DNA of 64,000 bases from Niveispirillum fermenti (GTDB taxonomy: Bacteria; Pseudomonadota; Alphaproteobacteria; Azospirillales; Azospirillaceae), in the NCBI RefSeq assembly GCF_048066175.1, contig NZ_JBLTXA010000006.1:207163-271162 (forward strand), written 5' to 3'. This document shows, piece after piece, positions 49,125-57,079 of the stretch (positions are counted from its first letter, which is position 1; each line of letters begins with the position of its first letter). The notes beneath the pieces were generated by a model. It saw only the letters and a program-made list of their open reading frames with translations, made no database searches and was not told the DNA's origin. Made by a program: the position numbers and the translations under genes.

Positions 49125-50456
49125 ATGGTGGGGACAAAAGAGGGCCCGAGCCGGCGCAGCCTGCTGGCCGGCGGGCTGGCGGCGGGAATGCTGGCCGCCC
49201 TGCCCCGGCGGGGCCGCGCGCTGGCCGGGTCACGGATCAGCGTGATGGTCGTGGCGGCGTCACAGTTCCGGGGATTGGAACTGCGCACGCCGGAATTCAC
49301 GCGCACCACGGGCATCGAGGTGGAGTATCTCACCACCCCGTTCCGTAACCTGCAGCAGAAGGTGTCGGCCGTCGGCGTCGCCCATGACGGCACGGTGGAT
49401 ATCGTCACCTACATGGATGCCTGGGGACCGGCCAATGCCTATTGGTATGCCGATCTGACGGAGATGATGACCCGCGACGGTCTGGGGCTGGATCGCTATC
49501 CGGCGGCCTTCCATCCCGCCTGCCGTGATGGCGACCGGATCACCGGCCTGCCCGTCCGTGGTGCGGCGCAGACCTTCTATTACCGCCGCGACCTGTTCGA
49601 CCGGCACGGACTGCCGGCCCCCGCCACCTGGGCCGACGTGGTCCAGGCCGGCAAGGTTCTGGCACAGGCCGAACCCGGCGTGGCGCCGCTGAACCTGTAT
49701 TACGGCAATGATGGCAGCCAGCAGAACCTGTTCGTGTGGCTGTCCCTGATCTGGAGTGCCGGCGGCGACCTGTTCGCCCCCAACGGCACGCCCCTGCTGA
49801 CCAGCGGCGTGGTCGCCGAAGCCACACGTTTCTATATCGACCTGCATCGCCGCCACACCATCACCAACCGGGGCGCCGTATCGTTCGTGGAGAAGGATGC
49901 CGCCATCTCCTTCGCCCAGGGCAAGGCGGCGATGTCGCCGCTCTGGTCCTGGAATATCGGACAGTTCATGGACCGGTCACGGTCGGTCCTGACACCGGAC
50001 CAGATCGGTTTCACCAATATGCCGGCGGCCACGGCGGGACGGCCCCCGGTCGCCTATGCCAATGTCTTCCCCATGTCGATCAACCGTTACTCCCGGCACA
50101 AGGAAGCGGCCTGGACCTATCTGAAATGGCTGGCCGACCCGGACCTGGAACGACGCAACGCCATGGAAAAGCAGGTTTCAGGGCAGGCGCTGGACAATAA
50201 CATCGTCGTGCAGCGCGCCAACCTGGCCGATCCCGCCATCAGCGCCGCCAATGGCGGCACGCTGGCGCTGGCCGCGCAGGCGCTGGAGACGGGCCGCGTC
50301 TGTCCACAGACAGCCGATTGGCCGGAGATCGGCGAGACGCTGTCCAACATGATCACGCGCGCCGCCAACGGCAATGATATCGACCGGCTGCTGGAGCGGG
50401 CGCAGCGGGATGTAACCGCCACGCTGCGCCGCGGCGGCCTGGACATCGACGGGTGA
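49125..50456 (+). CDS. ABC transporter substrate-binding protein (sugar type)
   Basis: A 443-residue periplasmic binding protein with a twin-arginine signal (SRRSLLAGGLAAGM). The mature part fits the family-1 (MalE/UgpB-like) fold: ISVMVVAASQFRGLE, DIVTYMDAWGPANAYWYADL, FYYRRDLFDRHGLPAPATWAD, AWTYLKWLADP. It captures a sugar-like or polyol-like solute for the two permeases downstream. GGAGGAGGA precedes ATG 49125. Confidence 0.9.
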   Translation: MVGTKEGPSRRSLLAGGLAAGMLAALPRRGRALAGSRISVMVVAASQFRGLELRTPEFTRTTGIEVEYLTTPFRNLQQKVSAVGVAHDGTVDIVTYMDAWGPANAYWYADLTEMMTRDGLGLDRYPAAFHPACRDGDRITGLPVRGAAQTFYYRRDLFDRHGLPAPATWADVVQAGKVLAQAEPGVAPLNLYYGNDGSQQNLFVWLSLIWSAGGDLFAPNGTPLLTSGVVAEATRFYIDLHRRHTITNRGAVSFVEKDAAISFAQGKAAMSPLWSWNIGQFMDRSRSVLTPDQIGFTNMPAATAGRPPVAYANVFPMSINRYSRHKEAAWTYLKWLADPDLERRNAMEKQVSGQALDNNIVVQRANLADPAISAANGGTLALAAQALETGRVCPQTADWPEIGETLSNMITRAANGNDIDRLLERAQRDVTATLRRGGLDIDG

Positions 50457-50460
50457 CGCC

Positions 50461-51360
50461 ATGGGCTGGATCGAAAAGAAACTGAAATATCTGCTGGTGG
50501 CGCCGGCCCTGACCATCGTCATGGCCCTGGCCGCCTTTCCGCTGCTGCAATCGCTGATGGGCAGCCTGTTCGTCTGGCGCCTGAACCGGGCGCCGGGACC
50601 GACCAAATTCATCGGGCTGGCGCATTATGAACGCGCGCTGACCGACCCGCTATTCTGGAACTCGGCCATGGTCACGGGCCTGTTCACGCTGTCCAGCGTG
50701 ATCCTGACCACGGCCTTGTCGCTGGCCTTCGCCATGGCCCTGTCAGTGCCGGGCCGGTCCACCAGGCTGATGCGCGTGCTGCTGATCCTGCCTTTCGCCA
50801 TGAGCCCGGCATTGATCGGCATGTCCTTCCGCTACATGTTCAACGCCGATTTCGGCGTGGTGCCGGCGCTGCTGGGCCTGGTCTGGGAACCACTGGCACA
50901 TGTGGATTGGCTGGCTGATCCGGTCGCCGCCCTTGTCGTGGTCATCCTGTGCGATGCCTGGGGCTGGTTCCCGTTCATGACCATGATGATCATGGGCGGG
51001 CTGCGCACCGTCCCGCGGGAGGCGCAGGAGGCGGCGCGCGTCGATGGCGCCACGCCGTGGCAGGTGTTCCGCGACGTCACCCTGCCCTGTCTGAAGCCGG
51101 TGCTGCTGGTCGCCATGGTGCTGAAGACCATCTTTTGCCTGAAGATGTTCGATCAGGTCTTTCTGCTGACCAATGGCGGCCCCAGCCATGCCACCCAGAC
51201 CTTGAGCCATTACATCTATACCCAGAGCATGCGCTTCTATGACCTGGGCTATGGATCCGCCCTATCCTGGCTGCTGGTCCTGCCGATGGCGGCTCTGGTC
51301 TTCTTCTACACGCGGCAGATCCTGCTGCAATCCTCCGCCCGCCAACGGGATGCACGCTGA
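50461..51360 (+). CDS. ABC transporter permease (MalF type)
   Basis: A 299-residue inner-membrane protein with six predicted transmembrane helices. The cytoplasmic EAA loop is EAARVDGATPWQVFRDVTLP, which docks on the ATPase. The last helix is followed by a short basic tail. It starts five bases after the binding-protein stop and shares one base with the next gene. Confidence 0.93.
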   Translation: MGWIEKKLKYLLVAPALTIVMALAAFPLLQSLMGSLFVWRLNRAPGPTKFIGLAHYERALTDPLFWNSAMVTGLFTLSSVILTTALSLAFAMALSVPGRSTRLMRVLLILPFAMSPALIGMSFRYMFNADFGVVPALLGLVWEPLAHVDWLADPVAALVVVILCDAWGWFPFMTMMIMGGLRTVPREAQEAARVDGATPWQVFRDVTLPCLKPVLLVAMVLKTIFCLKMFDQVFLLTNGGPSHATQTLSHYIYTQSMRFYDLGYGSALSWLLVLPMAALVFFYTRQILLQSSARQRDAR

Positions 51361-52208
51361 TGGCCACGATCACCCGTCCCAACCCGGCAGCACGGCGCCC
51401 GCAGGCGACCCCGCTGCTGCGCGGCCTGTTCCTGTCCTTCATGGCCTTCGCCATCCTGTTGCCGGTCATCTGGATCGCGTCCGGCGCCTTCAAGCAGCTG
51501 GTCGACATTTTCCAGCTCCGCATCCTGTTCACGCCGACGCTGGATAATTTCGGCGCCATCGCCGATGCGCCCTTCCTGGCTTATCACAAGATGGCCAACA
51601 GCCTGATCGTGGCGCTGTGGGCCGTGATCATCACCATTCCGCTGGCCCTCCTGGCCGCCTACAGCCTGTCGCGATACCGGCTGCCGGGCGAGCGGCTGAT
51701 ATTGTTCGCGCTCCTGTCGACGCAGTTCCTGCCCTCGGTGGTCGTGGTGCTGCCCTTTTTCCTGCTGTTCCGCGATTTGGGCCTGCTCGACACCAGGACG
51801 GCGCTGGTCGCCATCAAGGTGGCCATGATGATGCCGTTCGCAGTCTGGATGCTGAAGGGTTTCATCGACGGCATTCCCATCGAGATCGAGGAGTCCGCCC
51901 GCGTGGATGGGGCCGCATCGCTGCGCGTCATCCGCGACATGGTGGTGCCCATGGCCCTGCCCGGCATCATCACCACGGCCATTTTCTGCTTCATCATGGC
52001 CTGGAACGAGTTCCTGTTCGCCCTGATCCTGACCTCGCGCGATGCGGTGACGCTGCCCATCGCGCTGTCCATGCTGACCACCGACGAGGGGGACTTCTGG
52101 CACTTCCTGTCAGCCGCCGGCCTGCTGGTCATGCTGCCGATGATCGGGCTTGCCCTTCTGATCCAGAAACATTTCACCGGCGGGTCCACCGCAGGTTCGT
52201 CACGCTGA
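51360..52208 (+). CDS. ABC transporter permease (MalG type)
   Basis: A 282-residue partner permease with six helices. The EAA loop is ESARVDGAASLRVIRDMVVP. The segment AWNEFLFALILTS is characteristic of MalG-like subunits. The start overlaps the previous stop by one base (TGATG). Confidence 0.93.
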   Translation: MATITRPNPAARRPQATPLLRGLFLSFMAFAILLPVIWIASGAFKQLVDIFQLRILFTPTLDNFGAIADAPFLAYHKMANSLIVALWAVIITIPLALLAAYSLSRYRLPGERLILFALLSTQFLPSVVVVLPFFLLFRDLGLLDTRTALVAIKVAMMMPFAVWMLKGFIDGIPIEIEESARVDGAASLRVIRDMVVPMALPGIITTAIFCFIMAWNEFLFALILTSRDAVTLPIALSMLTTDEGDFWHFLSAAGLLVMLPMIGLALLIQKHFTGGSTAGSSR

Positions 52209-52236
52209 TCCGGCCGACCCGGCAGAGGAGAAACAC

Positions 52237-53292
52237 ATGGCCACCGTCCATCTGGACAATATCGCCAAGAGCTGGGGCGCGGTCACGGCTGTCAGCCCGC
52301 TGTCGCTGGACATTGCCGACGGTGAATTCCTTGTCTTGCTGGGCCCATCCGGCTGCGGCAAGACCACGACCATGCGAATGATCGCCGGGTTGGACGAACC
52401 GACCGGCGGCACCATCCGCATTGATGGCCGCGACGTCACCCATCTGGAGCCGCGCGACCGCGACGTGGCCATGGTCTTTCAGAATTACGGGCTCTATCCG
52501 CATATGACGGTGGCGGAGAATATCGGCTATCCGCTGAAGCTGGCCGGTGTTCCCAAGGCGGAACGCGCCCGGCGCGTGGCGGAAGCCGCCGAGCGGGTGG
52601 AACTGACCCCCTATCTGGAACGCCGCCCCGCTGCCATGTCGGGGGGGCAGCGCCAGCGCGTGGCCCTGGCCCGCGCCATTGTGCGCCAGGCCAAACTGTT
52701 TCTGATGGACGAACCCCTGTCGAACCTGGATGCCAAACTGCGTGGCACCATGCGCTCCACGTTACGCGCCCTGCAGCGCGACCTGGGCATCACCACCATT
52801 TATGTCACCCATGATCAGGTCGAGGCCATGACCATGGCCGACCGGGTGGTGGTGATGGAGAAGGGCCGTATCCAGCAGATCGGCACACCGGCCGATGTCT
52901 ATCATCGCCCGGCCAACCTGTTCGTGGCGGGTTTCCTGGGGGCGCCGCCCATGAACTTCATTAATGGCCAACTGTCCGGCGGCGTGTTCACGGCGCCCGG
53001 TATGGTCGTGCCTGCCGACAGCAACATGACGCGACCCGCCATTCTGGGCGTGCGGCCGGAAGCCATCCGGCTGACCGGGCCCGCCGCCTCAATGGCGCAG
53101 GGCCGGGTCCGCGCCGTGGAATTCCTGGGCGATGCATCGCTGCTGCTCATCGACCGGCAGGATGGCGGCACCCTGACCGCTCGTGTGGCGGTCGCCGACG
53201 CACCGGTCGTGGGCGCGCCGGTCGGGTTGGACTTCACTACAACGCGGCTGTTCGCTCCGGCGGCCGATGGCGGCCAGGCGCTGGATGATTGA
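52237..53292 (+). CDS. ABC transporter ATPase (UgpC/MalK type)
   Basis: A 351-residue ATPase. Walker A GPSGCGKTT, Q-loop VFQNYGLYPHMTV, signature MSGGQRQRVALARA, Walker B LFLMDEPLSNLD, H-loop YVTHDQVEAM. The C-terminal OB-fold regulatory domain (about 240-345, LGVRPEAIRL) is typical of importers of sugars and glycerol phosphates. It energises the two permeases. Confidence 0.95.
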   Translation: MATVHLDNIAKSWGAVTAVSPLSLDIADGEFLVLLGPSGCGKTTTMRMIAGLDEPTGGTIRIDGRDVTHLEPRDRDVAMVFQNYGLYPHMTVAENIGYPLKLAGVPKAERARRVAEAAERVELTPYLERRPAAMSGGQRQRVALARAIVRQAKLFLMDEPLSNLDAKLRGTMRSTLRALQRDLGITTIYVTHDQVEAMTMADRVVVMEKGRIQQIGTPADVYHRPANLFVAGFLGAPPMNFINGQLSGGVFTAPGMVVPADSNMTRPAILGVRPEAIRLTGPAASMAQGRVRAVEFLGDASLLLIDRQDGGTLTARVAVADAPVVGAPVGLDFTTTRLFAPAADGGQALDD

Positions 53293-53297
53293 CCGCC

Positions 53298-54638
53298 ATG
53301 GCCGTCATCGACCCGCATTGGCTGGATATTGGCGGCATCCAGGCCGCGTATCGCCAGGGAACATTGACGCCGTTGCGGCTGGTGGAAGCGCTGATCGACC
53401 GGATCGATCGCGTTGACCCGCTGCTGAACAGCATCGTGCATCTGGATCGCCGGCAGGTGCTGGAAGATGCCAGAGCCGCCACGGCGGAACTGAAGGCCGG
53501 GCGGCCGATGGGACCGCTGCATGGCGTGCCCATCGGCATCAAGGATATCATCGATGTCGCAGGCCAGCCAACCACCTGCCATTCCCGTTTCATGCTGGGC
53601 AATATCGCCCGGCATGATGCCGCGCTTGTTTCGCGACTGCGGATGGCGGGCGCCATTATCATGGGCAAGCTGGCGACCCACGAATTCGCCATCGGCGGCC
53701 CCAGCTTCGATCTGCCCTTCCCGCCCGCCCGCAATCCCTGGAACCGCCATCACCACCCCGGCGGGTCAAGCAGCGGGTCGGGCGTAGCGGTAGCCGCCGG
53801 CCTGATGCCCGCCGCCATCGGAACCGATACGGCGGGATCGATCCGCAATCCGGCCAGCGGCTGCGGCATTGTCGGACTGAAGCCCGCTTACGGCGCCGTG
53901 CCGCTGGACGGCGTGTTCCCGCTGGCCCCCAGCCTCGACCATGCCGGCCCCATGACCCGCAACGTGGCCGACGCGCTCCTGCTGCTCTCCGTCCTGTCCG
54001 GCGATCCTGTACCCCCATTGCCGTCGGTCCAGGGGTTACGCATCGGTTTCATCCGCCACTTCCATGAACGCGACATTCCGGCGACACCAGAGGTGGCGGC
54101 AGCACTGGAGAATGTCGCACATCGCCTGTCGGCGGAAGGCTGCATCGTCACCGGGATCAACGTTCCGGCACTGACCCGGTTCGCGGCCGCCAATCTGACG
54201 ATCATGCAGGCCGAAGCCGCCGCAATCCATGCCGACCGCCTGCGTAACGCACCCGGAATTTTCGCCGCCCGCACCCGCGCCGCCCTGTTGCCGGGCCTGG
54301 GCATAGAGGCCGGCCGACTGGACGCGGCGCGTGTGGAGAAGGCAGTGCTGACCGATGCACTGACGGAGGCTGCCGCGGCCTGCGATGTGGTGATGACAGC
54401 CAGCAGCATGGATGTCCCGGCCCGGTTCGACGACGACGACGCGATTACCCGGGGATACGGCCTGCAGGCCCGAACCGTCTTCAATCTGACAGGTTGGCCA
54501 GCCATCGTCCTGCCTGCCGGCCTATCCCATACGGGGCTGCCCTTGTCGGTACAGTTCGCCGCGGCCAAGGGGCGAGAGGCATGCCTGTTTGCTGTCGCCA
54601 AATGCCTCGATCGCCTCAGCAGCTCACCCCCGATTTGA
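53298..54638 (+). CDS. amidase-signature family hydrolase
   Basis: A 446-residue amidase. The Ser-cisSer-Lys triad is complete: K82 in IGIKDIIDV, cis-Ser in HHPGGSSSGSG (about 157-159) and nucleophile S181 in GTDTAGSIRNPAS. It hydrolyses an amide, probably of the compound imported by the adjacent ABC transporter, although some family members act on carbamates or in tRNA amidation. ATG 53298 is preferred; a TTG at 53289 overlaps the ATPase. The stop TGA is the first three bases of the 25-bp repeat. Confidence 0.9.
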   Translation: MAVIDPHWLDIGGIQAAYRQGTLTPLRLVEALIDRIDRVDPLLNSIVHLDRRQVLEDARAATAELKAGRPMGPLHGVPIGIKDIIDVAGQPTTCHSRFMLGNIARHDAALVSRLRMAGAIIMGKLATHEFAIGGPSFDLPFPPARNPWNRHHHPGGSSSGSGVAVAAGLMPAAIGTDTAGSIRNPASGCGIVGLKPAYGAVPLDGVFPLAPSLDHAGPMTRNVADALLLLSVLSGDPVPPLPSVQGLRIGFIRHFHERDIPATPEVAAALENVAHRLSAEGCIVTGINVPALTRFAAANLTIMQAEAAAIHADRLRNAPGIFAARTRAALLPGLGIEAGRLDAARVEKAVLTDALTEAAAACDVVMTASSMDVPARFDDDDAITRGYGLQARTVFNLTGWPAIVLPAGLSHTGLPLSVQFAAAKGREACLFAVAKCLDRLSSSPPI

Positions 54639-54660
54639 TACTATTTTGCACGAGCGGCGC
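54636..54660. repeat. 25-bp element end, copy at the amidase stop codon
   Basis: Exact duplicate of 21603-21627 (TGATACTATTTTGC...). The leading TGA terminates the amidase. It lies between two convergent genes (amidase and GH43), where the remaining 80 bases show no gene. Confidence 0.9.
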
Positions 54661-54740
54661 AACGGCGGGGCATTGAAATTGTACCGCCCCTGATCTGGCG
54701 CCCTGAGGATGTCCAGTTTCCGGAGTGCGGGCAAGGATCA

Positions 54741-56600
54741 TCAGGGATGATCCGCCATGATCCGTCCTTCATCCAACCGGAGAGGCACCAGGCCGAACCG
54801 TTTGCGATAGGGGGCGGTGACATCGTTGCCGAACATGGTGGTCCACCATTGGCCGCCCCGGTCCTGGAACAAGGTGCCATGTCCGGCATGGGGCGCCCCC
54901 ACCTGTCGCTTGCTGTAGGGCCCCAGCACCGAGCGGGCCGCGCCATACATCATGTCGTAGGTGCCATGGGTGCGCAGCGGGCCGTTCCATTCGGCACCCG
55001 TGATGAAATAGGTGTCGCCCAGCCGGATCAGGCCATTGCCTTCATAGCCCACCTTCTCCCCGTCGGTATCGAGCAGTCGGACCGGCGGTTCTTCGAACCC
55101 ATCCCGCCGGGCATTCAGCCGGCCCAGATGGCCACCGCCCCATAACAGGTAGAGATTGTCCCCATCCTCGAAGATGAAACCGTCGATGCCGGTCACAAGA
55201 TTGGCTTTGGCGACATTCCGATAGGGTCCCTCGGCCCGGCCGGAGAGGCTGCGGTAAAGCCAGGTCCGCCCACCCACGTCGCGTTCCATCATGGAGAAGG
55301 CGAGATAGAAGGTACGGTCCCGTGCCACCCATTTGATTTCCGGTGCCCAGAGGGCAGCCAGATTGCGGAAGGTGACGCCAAGCCCGTCACGATCGAAGCG
55401 GAGGCTGGTTTGCGTCCATTCCCGCAGGTCGTCGGACCGCCATAGCGCCAGGACACCGTCGGCCTCCCGGTTGCGGCTGGTGGTGCCCACCAGATAATAG
55501 GTCCCGTCCGCCGCCATCGTCACGGAAGGATCGCGGATCGCGGTTTCCGGCAGGGCCGGCCTGGCATGGGCCACGGGGCTGTTCTCCGTCAGCACCGATG
55601 CCGCCGGCCGCAACCGGCCGCCCTCCGTCCGGTCCAACGGGACCAGGCCGACCTGCTCGCATATATGGGCCAGATGATCGGCACATTGCGGATTGTAACT
55701 GGCGAACAGGCGCCCATCCGCGTCGCGCAGGACCGAAATGCGGCCAGCATGGGGGACCGCCAGGAAACGCCGGCTGAAGGGGCCATAGGGTGTCGGACCC
55801 GTGGCCATGAACACGTCCTCCGTCGGGGCCCGCATGCGGCCCGTCACCTCGCTGGCCACGACGACATAGCGGTCGCCGTCCCTGAACATCGTCGCCCCCT
55901 TTTCACCGATCCGTGACCGGACGGGCCAGTCCTGCCCCTCCGGCAACTGGCCAAACAGGGACGGATCGGGTTTCAGGAAGCGGGGGGGCTCCGCCAGTGC
56001 CTGTAGATCTGGGGTCAGGCGGGCAATCATGCCGCCCTCCCACAACAGATAGGCGGCATCATCGTCGATAAACAGCGACGGATGTGTCGCATTCTCCACC
56101 AGGCAGGGGCTTTCCTGATAAGGTGCCGTCGGTTCGGCAACCCGCCCCACGGCGATGCGGGCACAGCCATCCTGGTCCTGGAAGGTCAGGTACAGCCGAT
56201 TCCCCCGGATTGCGACCTCCGGCGACAGCAGCCGGCGTCCCTGCGCATGGACGGCCCCCAGTGCCCGCCACTGCTTGGCATCAGCTGACACCCACAGACG
56301 GAAACCGTCTTTGGGACCGTCCCGCTGGGGTGTGCCGGTCAGGAACAGGGTGCCGTCAACGGCGCGGGCCAATGAGGCGTCCTGAAGCGCACGCTCGCGG
56401 AAGATCGCCTGCACCGGCCTGGCATCGGCGGTGGGCAGGGTCGTGGCATTGCGGTCCATCGACGGGTGGTCCAGGAAGATGTCATCCACAACCTTGTGCT
56501 GGGCCGGTGAGGGCGGCGTGGCCAGCAGGCACCCCACCAGACAAAGGATGTGGGCCGGGCGGTTGCCCGTTTCACGGTTCCGGCGTGCGGCGAAAAACAT
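54741..56600 (-). CDS. secreted double-propeller GH43-like glycosidase
   Basis: A 619-residue protein starting at ATG 56600 (MFFAARRN, GGGGA seven bases before). The signal is HILCLVGCLLATPPSPAQ, which carries a possible lipobox LVGC. Two five-bladed propellers follow: residues about 45-330, without clear catalytic carboxylates, and 340-619 with the GH43 set: IRDPSVT (base Asp), WAPEIKW, GIDGFIFED (middle Asp) and YEGNGLIR (acid Glu). The second half is probably the active arabinanase or xylosidase-like unit. It is divergent from a sulfatase remnant and near a TonB receptor, so a sulfated or branched polysaccharide is a likely target. Confidence 0.83.
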   Translation of the reverse strand: MFFAARRNRETGNRPAHILCLVGCLLATPPSPAQHKVVDDIFLDHPSMDRNATTLPTADARPVQAIFRERALQDASLARAVDGTLFLTGTPQRDGPKDGFRLWVSADAKQWRALGAVHAQGRRLLSPEVAIRGNRLYLTFQDQDGCARIAVGRVAEPTAPYQESPCLVENATHPSLFIDDDAAYLLWEGGMIARLTPDLQALAEPPRFLKPDPSLFGQLPEGQDWPVRSRIGEKGATMFRDGDRYVVVASEVTGRMRAPTEDVFMATGPTPYGPFSRRFLAVPHAGRISVLRDADGRLFASYNPQCADHLAHICEQVGLVPLDRTEGGRLRPAASVLTENSPVAHARPALPETAIRDPSVTMAADGTYYLVGTTSRNREADGVLALWRSDDLREWTQTSLRFDRDGLGVTFRNLAALWAPEIKWVARDRTFYLAFSMMERDVGGRTWLYRSLSGRAEGPYRNVAKANLVTGIDGFIFEDGDNLYLLWGGGHLGRLNARRDGFEEPPVRLLDTDGEKVGYEGNGLIRLGDTYFITGAEWNGPLRTHGTYDMMYGAARSVLGPYSKRQVGAPHAGHGTLFQDRGGQWWTTMFGNDVTAPYRKRFGLVPLRLDEGRIMADHP

Positions 56601-56617
56601 GCAGATTCCCCGGGCAA

Positions 56618-56645
56618 CGGTCATAATAAATATGATATATATGAT
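56618..56645. promoter_or_regulatory. AT-rich box upstream of the GH43 gene
   Basis: An abrupt AT-rich run containing ATATGATAT (56630-56638). The same nonamer occurs at 59876-59884 before the TonB receptor and inverted at 46691-46699. It probably marks a promoter or a shared regulator site of glycan genes. Confidence 0.4.
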
Positions 56646-56741
56646 GATGAAATGGCTCCTTGCCGTCAAGCCATGCTGTCATGGCGCGATGGCAAGGATG
56701 AGAGGCTGCACGGCCCCTGCCATTCAGGAAACGGGGGAATG

Positions 56742-56903
56742 ATGAACATCTTGAAGGATCATGCGCGTGGCGATCTGGGGCGACGTGCCTTTCTGAAATC
56801 GCTGCTGGCTTCCACGGTGCCGCTTGCCGCTGGGGTGGCGTTCGCGCCGCCGGCGAACAGTGGCGGCGGCAGGGTCACATCCAGGACCCCGAACATCATT
56901 CTC
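56742..56903 (+). pseudogene. sulfatase, N-terminal remnant
   Basis: The frame from ATG 56742 begins MNILKDHARGDLGRRAFLKS, a twin-arginine signal, and after about 48 codons reaches TPNIIL, the first conserved strand of sulfatases (PNIL/I-ILVDD). Instead of VDD the sequence changes into the hairpin repeat at about 56902. The frame then runs on without homology to 57110. The formylglycine site is absent, so this cannot be an active enzyme. It probably was a third sulfatase of the locus, cut at the repeat boundary. Confidence 0.6.
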
Positions 56904-57010
56904 AATCGCCGGCGCCAACATTCGTTGGCTCGGGCGCGCCGCACGAGCGGTGCTGTGGCAGTCGCCGCCGGACCAACTTGCGATGCGTTCTACTCATCGC
57001 AAGTTGGTAC
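56902..57010. repeat. hairpin-rich repeat element, inverted copy
   Basis: About 109 bases highly similar to the reverse complement of 12165-12275. Shared parts: ATCGCCGGCGCCAACATTC, the small GCCAA/TTGGC hairpin, GAGCGGTGCTGTGGC, GTCGCCGCCGGACCAAC. Terminal stem ACCAACTTGCGATG (56972-56985) pairs with CATCGCAAGTTGGT (56995-57008). Compared with copy 1 the C-G pair that differs (ACGTG to ACTTG) is changed on both arms. The outer TGATCAG hairpin is missing on the left, where the sulfatase remnant ends. Confidence 0.85.
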
Positions 57011-57020
57011 AACCTGGAAA

Positions 57021-57070
57021 GAACACGCCCTGGATGATGGCTGCGATGCCATCATCCAGGGCGGGAACAC
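57021..57070. repeat. 14-bp perfect hairpin flanked by GAACAC direct repeats
   Basis: GCCCTGGATGATGG (57027-57040) and CCATCATCCAGGGC (57049-57062) form a perfect stem with an eight-base loop. GAACAC occurs directly before (57021-57026) and three bases after (57065-57070), like a target-site duplication. It abuts the TonB receptor stop and could also act as a transcription end, but there is no T-run. Confidence 0.6.
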
Positions 57071-57079
57071 AAGGCCTCG

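Noticed and set aside
54636..54740. Transposase fragment at the 25-bp repeat
   Set aside because: Short translated pieces on both strands were examined but none shows a recognisable transposase motif; the origin of the repeat is left open.
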